A stretch of DNA of 64,000 bases. Origin: Plecoglossus altivelis. Its lineage: Eukaryota; Chordata; Actinopteri; Osmeriformes; Plecoglossidae. Both the position numbers and the translations under genes were made by a program. Location of the stretch: assembly GCA_036571765.1 (NCBI GenBank), contig BROE01000011.1, forward strand, positions 6,818,716 to 6,882,715, written 5' to 3'. The notes beneath the pieces were generated by a model that saw only the letters and a list, made by a program, of their open reading frames with translations, was not told the DNA's origin and did not search any database. Shown here piece by piece: positions 38,901-51,600 of this stretch. The stretch's first letter is position 1. Every line of letters begins with the position of its first letter.

Positions 38901-41900
38901 GGAAGAGCCTTCGCGGCGCAGCATGGCAGTGCAGTCGCCCCCGTGACCTTCCAGCTCACTGCGGAGGTCCGCCAGGCGGGACAGGAAGCCCCGGAGGGCC
39001 TCAGCCTGGGAGGCCAGCGAGTCAGGGTCACGCCCCACCGGGCTCAGGCTGTCCAGCTCGTCGTCCAAATCGGCCAATCGGGAGAAGACATCTCGGACAT
39101 GTGATTGGACCTCACCCACTCCCTGTAGGCGGGACTCCAGAGTGGAGCAGCACTGTTCGATCTAGGGGGGTAGGGGAGGCAGAATTAAAGTTACTTCTGA
39201 ATTGGATTAAAATCTGCATTAAAAAATGGAGTATAAAATGGAAGTGGACATAAAATAAGTGAATAGCTGATGGGGAAAAAATGTGCACGAACTGTAAAAA
39301 ATCTAGTTCCAGCAGAGTGCACCAAAAGTGCTGAGTCAGGTAGGAACTTATGCTTTTATGACTAAACTTTGCTCAGAAAAACAGAGAAATGGAAATCGAT
39401 GGATAACAGGATGCAATGGTGATGCAAAGATATAGTTGTACATAGATTTTGTATAAAGTATCAGTAACCTTACAAGCCAGGTTTGGAAACTGTGTAGAGG
39501 AAAGCTGCATATAGAGTCTTGAGTCAATGTTTATGCTTGAAACTGTGATAAAATGGTTGGAATTGTTTCAATCTCCATAATGACCATATATGAGCAGAGT
39601 AACTCAAATATCTCAGCTAACCTGTCAACTCAAACAAGTCCTGTTCTCTCTCAGCTCATGCACACACGCACACACTCTCGGACACCCTCTCAAACAATGA
39701 CTGGTGATATATTTAGCTCCTTCTTTGTCCCTATCACCCTCTCTCTATTTCACTCTCCCTTCCCTCTCACCTTCTCAGTGACATCTCCATATTCTTTCTC
39801 AGTTTGATTGGCCTGTTGCTCCAGTTTCTGGCCACCGTCCGCGCTGCCCCCTGGTGTCTGGGGTGCATCCTGCATCAGGCCCCGGGACAGGTCTCTGAGG
39901 TAAACCACCTGTGGCTGGAGGGATCGTAGCGCCTCCTGTTGGTTCCTTAACCTCTCCAGGCTTTTATTGCTGCAGGCCTGAGGGCCCAATGCCTCTTGGA
40001 CCTCAATTTGATGCCTGGCCGCTTCCAGCCTCCTCTCCACAGCCTGACGCCCGTCCTCAAACTCCTTCAGTCGGCTGGCTAGTTCCTCCAGCTGGGTGGA
40101 GCGCGCCTGGAGCCTCTCGACCAGCCTGTCCACGCTGCGGTTCAACTGGGCCTTCTCGTCCCTCACCTCCTCCTCCCCGACCCGGCACTGTTCCAGGAGC
40201 TGGTCAGCCGCAGTGTTCAGGGCCTCCAGGAGAGGCCTGCGGCGCTCCAGGTCCAGGCCCAGCTGCCTGCTGCTGTGCAGGGCCTCGTCCAGGGCAGTGG
40301 GATCCAGTGAGGGCTGGATCTCCGCCTCCCGGGTCTCGCACTCGGCCACCCAGGGCACCAGCTCGGCCCGATGCTGCTGGTACGTCTCAGCCTTGCCCAG
40401 GGTGGATTTGAGGCGGTTGTGGCGGTCGGTGATGCGCTGGTTGAGTCCCTCCCAGTCCTGGCGCAGCGTGAAGAGGCGGGACTTTAAGGCGGACCGCTCC
40501 TCACCTCCAGCTGGGAGGGAGGCGAGCAGGGAGGCCCCTTCAGCCTGGATGAGCTCGTAGGGGCCTCGCTGGCTAGCCACCCCACGCTGGAGGTCTTCTG
40601 CCTGGGCTAGCAGGGTGCTGAGGGCCCCCGGCTGGCAGGGGAGGGAGTCTGACGAGGAGTCTCGCTGGTCACACTGGTTGTCCAGCCAACTGCGAAGCTC
40701 CTCAAACATCTGCTGGAACTGCTGGGTGCTAGAGAGAGCTGCTTGGAGCTGCGAAAGACCATCCGCTACGAGGAGAGGAACGAGGGAGAACAGAAAGAGA
40801 GGAGTTGGAGAGAAGGTTAAAAACGTCTGTGGTTACTGAGTAAGGGAATAAACACATTTACAAAAATGAAATATCTATATTGAAAGTATAGCAGACTGCA
40901 GGGTACAGCCGAATGCCTTTACCCCCCGTCCCATCCCCCCCCGTCCCCCCGTCCCCAGTTCAACCTAATTATCACTTGCACAAGACACCATTCAAAATTC
41001 AACATAGTTAGGGGTTGATTAGCAACCTCATAATCCTGAGTCTTAGAATTTAGATGTTGTGTTGACAATCCCTGGCCTCCACTCACCAGCCCTCTCCTCC
41101 AGGCTCCGCAGGGGCCCGCTCACACTCTCCAGCCTCTTGCTAAGCTCCTCCTTCAGGTAGGGCTCTGCCACGATAGCACTCAGCTCGCCACACAGCTGCT
41201 GGGCCTCCCCCAGCTGGGCCCGGTGGCGCTCCAGCTCTGAGCGGATCTCGCCAGTCTCCTGCAGCCGCTGCTTGAGGGCCTCGGGCTGGGCGCTCAGGGA
41301 GGCCTGGGCATCCAGGCGCTCGCCTAGCTGGGCTAGGCTGGAGGAGAGGTCGCGGAGCAGGGTTTGGTAGCTCTCGCTGGTCCCCTGGGCTTGGTCGATG
41401 TGCTGGGAGCGTGTGGCCAGACGGGACATCAGGCCCTCCCACTGCTGGGAGATGGAGCCCAGCTCAGAGTGCACCTGACGACAGAGCAGAGGGGGGTGCA
41501 AGGGTTTGTTATGCACTCCAATCGCATTTCCAATCGCGCAGCATGTTAGCTTCACAGCCGTCATTCTCATCTATCACCCCACCTCCTCCAGGTCCTTGGG
41601 GTCCTGTTGGCCGTCTCCTGATGGGGAGAGGATGCCCTCTGCAGCCTGGGTGAGCTGCAGGAACTGGGGCGTCCTGGTCTCAAACTCCCGTAGCATGAAC
41701 TGTGGAGGACCGTGGAGAAACAAGAGGACAGTCAGGCACACTGCACATTATAGACTACACAGTACAGTCCATGTAAAGCAAGCTCATTTTATACGACTTC
41801 TATTGATTGATCACGTTTCAAATAAACAATCGTACACGTCCCAGACTGGTGTGTGTTACTCTACCTGCACTTGTTGTTTCTGTGTGTTGAGCATGTTGGG

Positions 41901-44900
41901 GTCGATACTCAAGGGGCCCAGCACACTCATCATAAGCTCCTTTTCTCTCAGCCATGGACCCAGCTGATTGGCCGCAGTTGCAAAGCTACCCAGTCTGTCC
42001 GCGCATGTCTCCAGTTCTGTCTGTCGCTGAGCTGCCATCTGATTGGCCTTCTCCCAGCGTGCGTCTAATAAAACAATCAATCAAATCCAGGGTGAGAAAC
42101 CGATGTACTACACCTATTTTACTCAAGCTCAGACAGTCCAAATGTGAGTTGACTGTATAATTACATTTTCTAACGAAAGCCACTTGTACTCAGTTATTAG
42201 GAAAACTTAAAAGGCCTAAAGGCAGCCATTTTGTGCCTCTGTCTTCAGCCTCTCTATGACTCATGCTGGCTGACTTGACTCATGGTTTAAACCTGTGTAT
42301 ATGAGTGTATTCACGGTGGGGATAAATGTTATTCTTCTAAAGACCCAACCTTTATACACTGCACCAAGGTAAAAATATCAACACTGAGAACAAAAACGAA
42401 TGGAAGGAACACCTCCCACTTTCTCTCTACCTAGTATCGATCTTAAACCTACCTCCTTCGTTCATTCTCTCCCTCCTTCCCTGTCTCTCTTTTCATCCAT
42501 CCAACCACCTATTCAGTTTGTTCCCCCCCCTCACTGTGTTCCCTCCCACAACACCCACACTCCCAGTCCTAACAGCACATCCTGCTCTGATACACTGACA
42601 TACCACTGGACAACCAGCTCCTGCAATCACGCTGCTAAACAAATTGTAGTTGTTATATATATTATATATATATATTATATAGGTATATTTTCATCCCAAA
42701 TGCCACGGGAAGTGTGTGTGTGACGTTATAGATGTGGATGGAAGTAGCAGTATAATTGTGCTACCTATATCCTGCAGTTGCTGCCTCCACTTGTCTGCCT
42801 CAGGGGAGTCAGGGTTCTCAGAGATCAACTTCCTCAGAGTGGCCTTCAGCTCCTCCACCTTCCCAGCATGCTCAGTCAGCTCTGTCAGCAACACCTGAGA
42901 GACAACAAAAAAAGAAAAACGTAAATCACATTGTACTGAAGTCATCCCAGCACATGTTTCAAGGTCTATATGTTACCAATATAATTAAGTGTGACACAGG
43001 TTGCTAGCCTCAAACCCCTAACTCCATAGACATGGACTCTTCCATCACCTTGTTCTCCTGGGCTTGGGCTCGTACCACCTCAGGCTTTGAGGGGGAAGCG
43101 GTCTGTCCCAAGGCCAGGCTGTGCTCCCTTTCCCCTAGCCAATGGCTGAGCTGCTCCGCCCCCTGCCGGGCCTTCTGCCTCTGCTCCAGGGACGTCTCCT
43201 GACGGCCGCGCCTCTCCCTCAGATCCCTGCCCAGATCCTCATAGCGTCCGTTCACCTCCGCCACCGCAACCTGCAGCTCCGTCATGTCTGGGTGGGGTGA
43301 GAGGAAAAAGGTTGAGTTGTCATCGCCATCGAGTTTACATGACTTAGCGGTTGAACTCGAGGTGTCTCCCTGAGAGCTGCTAGCGCCGATTAAGGTGCGA
43401 AGGACAAACACTGAAACACAGACTACAAGAAGCTTCTGATGGAGACACGAACAGCACAGCACAGATGCAGCAACAGATGGTAACAAGCTGTCAAGCAGCG
43501 GTCCGTCTGAGTGGGAATCTTAGAGCCAACATGACTGAGAAAGCAGAGGGTTTCCGCAGTGCTGTCCAAGTTAGGCAGAGAGAGAGAGATGGTGGTGTCC
43601 AAGTTAGGCAGAGAGAGAGAGATGGTGGTGTCCAAGTTAGGCAGAGAGAGAGAGATGGTGGTGTCCAAGTTAAGCAGAGAGAGAGAGATGGTGGTGTCCA
43701 AGTTAAGCAGAGAGAGAGAGATGGTGCTGTCCAAGTTAAGCAGAGAGAGAGAGATGGTGGTGTCCAAGTTAGGCAGAGAGAGAGAGATGGTGGTGTCCAA
43801 GTTAAGCAGAGAGAGAAAGAGAGAGAGAGAGAGAAAGAAAAAGAGAGAGAGACAGAGATGGTGGTGTCCAAGTTAAGCAGAGAGAGAGAGAGATGGTAGT
43901 GGGGGTGGGCTCACCTTTACAGGTGTGAATGCCATTGACACTGCTTGGGTTCCCTGCACCAGACCCATTGATCTGAGGAACACCTGGGAGAGACACACAC
44001 ACACTTGACTTGACACACTAGCGCTGAAAATACATACACATGCAGGGTACTATGGAACGCAATCTACAAAAGCACATACAGAATACTCAAGCACACACCA
44101 GCTCACATCACAGTACATGGAGGTAAAGTAGGTGGATCGCGACAAACTTCCTTATTACTCCAAACCCCCCATCCTGCCCCCCTCTAACCTGTCTTGATTT
44201 GGGGGCCAGTGATGCTGATAATTAGGGTCTCTAGTTCGGAGCCGGTCTTGTTCAGTTCCTGGACGCGGACCCCCTGGCCCTCCCACTCACTCAGCAGGTC
44301 CTTATAGGGGAACAGAGAGTTAAGAGATCTGTTGCTATCCTTTTAACTGGTTTAACTGGTAACATATCACTTTCAAAAAAACATGAGTTCTTTTAACATG
44401 TCGATGATCAAGATGGGGTTAATCGTCCAAATATTTCCCTGGACCTGGGTGCATAGTGTGCCTATTACGTGCATGTATGAACCGAAAATGTTGTTTAACG
44501 ACAGTCAATTTACATGCACACACACACCTGGAGCTGCTGGACTCTCCTCTGCAGTCCCTGTGTGTCTAGGTTGGGCTCCTTGGGGGGCAACTGCTCCTGC
44601 ACTGTCTGCAGCCACCTGAGGAGGGAGCCAGAGAGCCCTCTGAACTGGGCCAGCTGCTGCCCACAAGTCTGGATGGAGCTGAACCTGTGTGGGTGGAGGG
44701 GCGAGGGGGGAAAACCAGATGGGGGGTTATGTCGAGTGAGAGGACATCTTTCTTTAGCAAACCCGATCTCTGTGTAAGTCCACATAACCCATGAAAAACA
44801 TGACACATGAACTCTATTCATGATACCCTTGCGTGAAGAGGATTAGAAAAGAGAGGGACAAAGCTTTATTTAAGGAGTCAGTTCATCGTATACTGAACCG

Positions 44901-47900
44901 AAGGGTCCACATTAGCCTTAGGGCTGTCTGGTTAACATCTCAACACAACCCCCCTCGTCAGTTCTCTACTTGGTACGCCCCGAGCTAGAGCTGAAAACAT
45001 CGCTCTGCAGACGAAACATTAGACTAAACAGACATCAGACTAAACACCGCATGCTTGAGCTGTCTGACCCGGAGTCGTGTCATTAACTACCACGCTATAT
45101 CCAGCTATGCTACCTTGCTGCCAGTCTATTCTATCACCTACACTAACCCCAGACCAGGGTTTAAATCTGCACACATACTCGCCGCCGTCCTGTCAGCTCA
45201 CAATGCCCACTCACTGGCACCGGCGCTATGGTAACTAGCAGCCTGTGGTCAAAGGTCACTGGCTACTGTTACAGCTCACCCTGCTGGGCTTGAAATCTCT
45301 CTGGTGTCATGGGACCGGCTACATGCGGATCCACAGTCTGGAGGTATTTATAAGGACCACACTCCCTAGTGGCATATCACAACTCTAGTCGGTCGCTATA
45401 GCACCCACATGAAAGGCTGTCAGTATAGCAACTGTTTCCCTGTAAGGGTAGGACAGAGAGCAGGGGGCCTAGCACACAATTAGGACTGTCACGGTTTCTG
45501 TCATTGAAGCATTAAGACTGTTTCTTTAGGCTTAGCCTTGTCCACTCATATGGAGTACGGTGGAAATCCCAGTTTTATAGATGAGTCAAAGTGACATGTG
45601 AAGAGAAACGCCCGGCTGTCATTTTTCAACAGTTTAAATGTGTGTGACTAAATCCAATTGAAGTGACACGGCATTGTGTAATGGTGTTCTGCTGCCACCT
45701 GAGGGCAGTATGGTACACTGCAGTCAAAATGTACAGACCTGGGGTTTACAATTGTATCAGTCTTAAGTTAAGATAGAACCTTTACCTTTCATTGACGTTG
45801 GCTTCTAGTCGGGCAAAGGCCTCCGAAATGTGTTTGACGTTTTCAGAAAGGCTTTGTGTGTTGGTCAAGGCCTTGAGTTGGCTGAGCTCTGTCCCCAGTT
45901 CACAGAAGGACTTGAGCTGGCCTGCTTCCTGCTCCATCTCTGACTTCACTTCCTGTGATGCAGCACATATACACAGTCAAGTTTATCTATAGTTCCTTCA
46001 TACTATCATAAAACCCTTGCCACTATCTTCGTCTGGTCTCTCTAGATGAACACAGCTTTAGTGCTGTCAGTGCTATAATGTTGTCTATCTCTTCCTTCTC
46101 ACCTCGATCGTTTGTCTGTAGTCCTCCACGCTCCTCTCAGGCTGGCCCAGAGGGCTTAGTGCCCGCTGTCTGGTCTGGATGAAGTTCTGCAGGTCTCCAC
46201 TAAGCCGTTCATAGCCCTCCAGTTTAGGCAGGAGGGTCTTCAACTGGGCTTCGTTCTCCGCTTGGCTGGCCTGAGCTGCGCTGTAGCGCTGGGTCAGGTC
46301 CTGCAGCGCCCCCTGCAGCCCGGAGGCGGTGGAGGCGTCAGCGCTCTGGAGTAGCGTGGAGACGGCGTCGCGTGTAGCTTCCACACTGCCCTGCCTGGAG
46401 AGAAGCTCCTGGCGAAGTTTCTGGAGGGAGAGGAGGTGAAGGAGAGAGAGGATGTGAAGAAGCATAGTATAGTATCTTCTACTCCATTGAATTTAATCTC
46501 CATCCTTCTCACACAAATGACATGATGTGGACTTGCGATCCACACAAGATCTTTCAAGAGTGGATCACTTGATAAGGTGAACTTCAGTACCTGGTTCTGG
46601 GTGAGTGCATCCTGGACAGCCTGTGCTGTGGGCTGGGCTGGACCCGGGGCCAGGACCAGGCTGTCCAGCCAGGCAAGCAAACCCTTTAGCCCCTCTTGGA
46701 CACTAACGGACTGGGCCACGGCAGTCTGGAGATGTTCCGCCCGCTTCGACACAGACTCAGACAAAGAGCTGAACCTTTTCTCTAGGCCCTCTGACACCGG
46801 AGCAAGGGAGGAGGAAAGAATGATGGAAGAGGAAAAAGAAAGGAAAAATCAGCAGGGAAAGATCAGGAAATGTGTGTACAGTTTTCATACTAGAATAATA
46901 CACAAAGATTCAGAACAGCACAAAATAAAAAAAGTATTTCTATATGTCTAACATCTAGAACCGGTCTGAAAGGAGATACCTGTGGTGCTGAGGATATCTG
47001 CAGCTCTAAGGGAGGGAGACTCCTGTGTGTTGCCCAGGTCTAGTCCGGCCCTCCTAACCTTCTCCAGCTGCACTGAACGCTCAGCCAGCTCGTCCTGCAG
47101 CAGCTGGGCAGAGCAGGGAGGGGAGGGAATCAAAATCGCATGACAAATCACATAGCATACAGTAAACAAATATTTTCAATCAGTGTCTCTTGTGTGTGTG
47201 TGTTCCTGTGTGTCTCACCTGCACGTTGCGGAGTGTGTTCTGCAGTGTGTGTGTGTCGGTCTCTCCATTGGGTCCAGAGATGATCTGGTTCTGTTCTTGG
47301 GTGCCGAGCCAGGTGTGAAGGGACACAGCCTCATCTTGGTACTGCTGGTAACGCTCCAACAGGCCCGACAAGCGACCGCCCAGGTCTGATGACTGGAGGT
47401 GGGTGAGAAAGAGGGAGGGAAGGAAGAAATAAAGTAATTCTAAATTCTAATAATAGAACATTTACTGTGCAAATGAATGATATTATACAGTATTTGCTAT
47501 ATGAATGAATCCTTATGAAGTTGAACAGATTGCTTTGACTGTGGTCCTTACCTTGCTGTGCAGCGCAGTGTAGCGATGGTTGGCATCTTGCAGTCGCTCT
47601 GAGACTAGGTGTTTGGTTTCTTCCAGTGCTGGATCGGAACCCCCCACCTTCTCCAGGGCTGCCTGGACGGAGTCCAGAACCTTCTGGCCCGAGATGGAGA
47701 CAAAGCGCAGATCTGCTTTGTGGCAGATCACATCCTCTGCCAGCTGAGGGGGATTCAGAAGGTTCGGAGGTCACAAAAGGTCAGTTTGAACTGACACAAT
47801 ACATGCATGACAAAAACATGCAGACAATGTAACATTATGTTTCATATGTTGATGTTTCATAAAAGTGTCAGAAAGTGAGAACCCACCTTTTTATGCTCCT

Positions 47901-48639
47901 CCAGTCTCCCCTTCAGGCCTGGTGCGTCGGTGTCACCTTCCCCCAGAGAGCGCAGCTCCTGCTCACTCTGTTCCAGCCAGCTTCCCAGGACCCCGTGCTC
48001 CTGGATGAACTTGGCCAGCTCGTCCTTCAGGGTCTCAGACTTCCGCAGGCGGTCCTGACAGCTCCTGAGCTTGTCCTGGTGCTGCTGGGTAAGCAGCTCC
48101 AGTTGTGCCCGCAGGCGCTGCTTCTCCTCTGGGGGCACGGCCGAGTCAGGCTTCTCCAGGAGGGAGCGGGTCTGCTGGGTCACCTGGAGCAGCTGGGTCT
48201 GCTGGGCCTGGAGCTGCTGGAGCTCCGCCTGAGGATCAAGGGTCAAAGGTTGCGAAGTTCAAGCTCACTGGGTCATAAATAGAGACAAAAGTATATGCAG
48301 ACCTGGTCTGGGAGGAAGGTAAAGAGTTTGAGTTTGTAATGGAGGACTATTTACACAGATGCACAATCACCGATAAAGAAAATACAACACAGACTCCCCA
48401 TTATAAGGTTTTCTGAGACTCTAAAACGGACCTGTAACATGTGTGTGTGTGTTTCTAGAGAGCTCTCTGGAGGGGTGGAGGACATGGGGGCATCAACAGC
48501 ACTGATGCCTGAACTGCTTGAAGCACTGCCAGGCTGGCTGAGGGTAGACAGCTGCCCCAGGAGGGAATCTATCTTTCCCTGGGTCTCCTGAAGGTCTTCC
48601 ACAGCCTTGGCCTGGAGAGAGAGAGAGACAGAGAGACAG

Positions 48640-48685
<46 letters not shown>

Positions 48686-51600
48686 AAAAGGAATGAGGAT
48701 GTTTATTATGTGACAGATAAACCCTGATGGAAGATATACAGTGCCCATTCCAGAATAAATGAAACACAAATTGAAGTGAAGGCCAGCATCTTTGTACCCT
48801 CTGCGTGTTCTGCTGGACTGTGGTGCTGATGGCGGTGTCTAGCTTGGCCAGGGAGGAGTGGGTGGAGTCCTTCAGATTGCTGTACTGCTCCTTCATCCTC
48901 ACCAGTGCCCCCTGGAGGTTATTCTTCTCCTCAGGGCTCAGGCTGTCACCATGCTCAGACAGGAAGTCCTCCACAGAGCGGATGGTCTCAGCCACGCCAT
49001 CGCCTCTGGTCTGGAGGTCCTTTTGGACTTCCTGGAGAGGGGATTGGGGGAGACGTCAAGAGGGACAGTTAGGAGGAGGAATACCAAGGACAAAGTCAGG
49101 GAATGCGGGAAAAGACGAAAAGAGGTAAAGAGAGAGAGCTTGAGAGAGTGAAAGGTGAAGTCTCCAAACGTAGTATGCAGTGAAAAAATCATATCCTTCC
49201 ACTTAGTCTCACCTTAAGCTCTCTTTGTTTCTGCTGGAGCACGCTCACATCACCTGACTCGGTACCAGCTCTCTGATTGGCCAGCATGCTGGCAGCGCCA
49301 GCCAACCACATTGTAAGGCCTTCCAGTTTTTGTGAACAATCCGCCTTCTGCTGCTGCACCACCTAGGAGGCGCCGAGGAAAGAGGGCAAAACAGTCGAGG
49401 GAATAAGAGAAAGAAAAGACAAAACTCATCGTAACCCACTGTGATATCGAATCACATCTTTACCATTTCCCTCTTCTCAGAAACAAAATAACCCTTGTCT
49501 TATCACACCTAACAAATTGACTCCTGCTTATGTTGAAACCCCTTGCGAGTTCATTGCCACGCTTTGAGCATGATGTGTCCAAAATTCACACACACGGACA
49601 CACACAGACAGACACAGTATCACATTAACACGTCAGTCAAGCCACAATAACGACAGTAAGAAACCAAACAAATGCAGTTTCTTCATTTGCTGTTTTTTCC
49701 CTTTCTCCCCGTCTTGCTCAACAGGAGAGAAAGGAAAAAGGAAAGTTTTTCAAGTCAGCAAGGCATCTCTCTGTTCTCATAATGTCTAGCCTTTCCCCAT
49801 GGTGGCACAAGCTTTTCCTTTGGCAATCTGGAAGAGCAAAGCACACATATTACCAACACGCGTGTTATAAAGGCACACATGCAGATAGAGGCAAACAGAC
49901 ATTTAGCATAGAGGCCTAGGGTGGTGGTAGTAGCAACTAGCAACATTTCTATCTAGATCAGGTGTTTATAGTAAGTATTCACAGACACAGCAGCAGTTGG
50001 AGGCCAGCTTGATGGGGTCCTCCTGTCTTTCTGAACGAACATTAGACTTTGTGAGTACAAGTGACGAATGTACAATGTTAGTGTGGTCATACACGCAGTA
50101 GTATTTACAATATTGGTCGGCAAAAATGATTTGGATGCGTTTAAAAATGCATTATTTGTGATAATGGTATACAATGATAACGTCGTCGTGAGCATGTTAA
50201 CAAACATTCTCTCTCCTCCCCTAACCTCTCTCTCCCTCGCACTCTGCATCTCCCTTTCTCGCTCCATCTCTTTATCTTCCTTTTCCTTCTCCCTGAGTCG
50301 GCGTTCCTCCACCCTCTCTCTCTGGGCAGCGAGGGCATTGGCCTGGGCCTGGGCCTGGCCTGAGGCCTGGTGGAAGGCCCTCTGCAGCTGCTGGAGCCGG
50401 CCCAGAAGATGCCGGCTCTGCTCGGGCACAAGGTCCTGAGCACGCTCCGAAATGAACACCTGGATGTCAAAGGCCACCGTGTTCACTTCATTAGAGCGGG
50501 ACAACAGAGAGGACTGCAGCTCCTGGAAGGGAAGAGGGAAGGGAGAGAGAAATTACAAGTTAATCAAATGCATCAATACCAACAAAAAATATATGTAAGG
50601 AGAATACATTTGAGAAAAAGTTTTGTCAAGGCAGAGGAAGGCATTAAAAGCATGGACAAGTAGATTAACTGTACTGTTGTATGCTTGTAGTATGTCCTTT
50701 AATGTACAGCAGTATGAAGGCAAGCATTCTAACCTTGCACTTCTGAAGCTCCTGTGTGAGTTGAGCAGGGGTGTGTTCTCCATCTGTCCTGTCTGAGCCC
50801 TCTATCTGAGTCTCTGTCTCCCTCAGCCATGAAAGGAGGTCTTCCACCCTCCCTCCAAGAGACTTCTGTTCTCCACTCACTGCCTCCTGACAGGGAGAAA
50901 AATGGGGAGAAAGTCCAAAATAAGTTAGAGAACGCCCAAAATAACAGATTTGGACAAATAAAATATAAACAGTGCAATGCTTCTGTCTTCTTACTTTGTA
51001 TGAGTCTCTGTGTGCTTGCAGCCCCTGCAATATACTATCAGAGACCCCTCTGGCAGCCTCATAGCTGCGAGCTAGGCTTCGCCCATCCTTCTCCAGGGCT
51101 GTAAGAAGCTGTGGAGGCACTTCCTGTGGGGGTGGCTCGACCAGCCCCCTGACGGCCTCCACCTCCTTGTTGACTTCAGGTTCCAGATCCTCTAGCTCTA
51201 GACTCAAGGCCTGAAAATACAGGCAGGATAATAGAATTTCACTCGATTACGGTTTCATTACGGTTTAAATATTTATACAATAACTCTATTCAGTAATTAT
51301 TGTCATTGTGTCCCTTACTTCTGTCTGTTTGATGATGTCATCAAGAGCAATGAGGCTGCGGCCAATGGATAGCTGCTGTTGCTGTTTGAGGCGGACCTCA
51401 ATGTGTCTGACCATGGACAGCAAAGCTACGATTCGCTGGTCATGTTCCAAACATTCCTGACGAACCAATGAGGACTAAGGAAAAAGAGAGAATGAGCAAG
51501 AGTGTAGTAATTGCCCACATTTCATAACACACTAATGATGGGAGGCCCATTAATCAAAGTCATTAAATAACATCTGAGACTCTTACCTTGCCAGTCTTAA

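Noticed and set aside
43564..43896. Regular 33-nt spacing reminiscent of a CRISPR array
   Set aside because: The copies are contiguous, there are no unique spacers, and the DNA is vertebrate.
43465..43899. Long repeated open frames on both strands
   Set aside because: They are translations of the 33-nt minisatellite inside an intron. The true exons on either side join without it.
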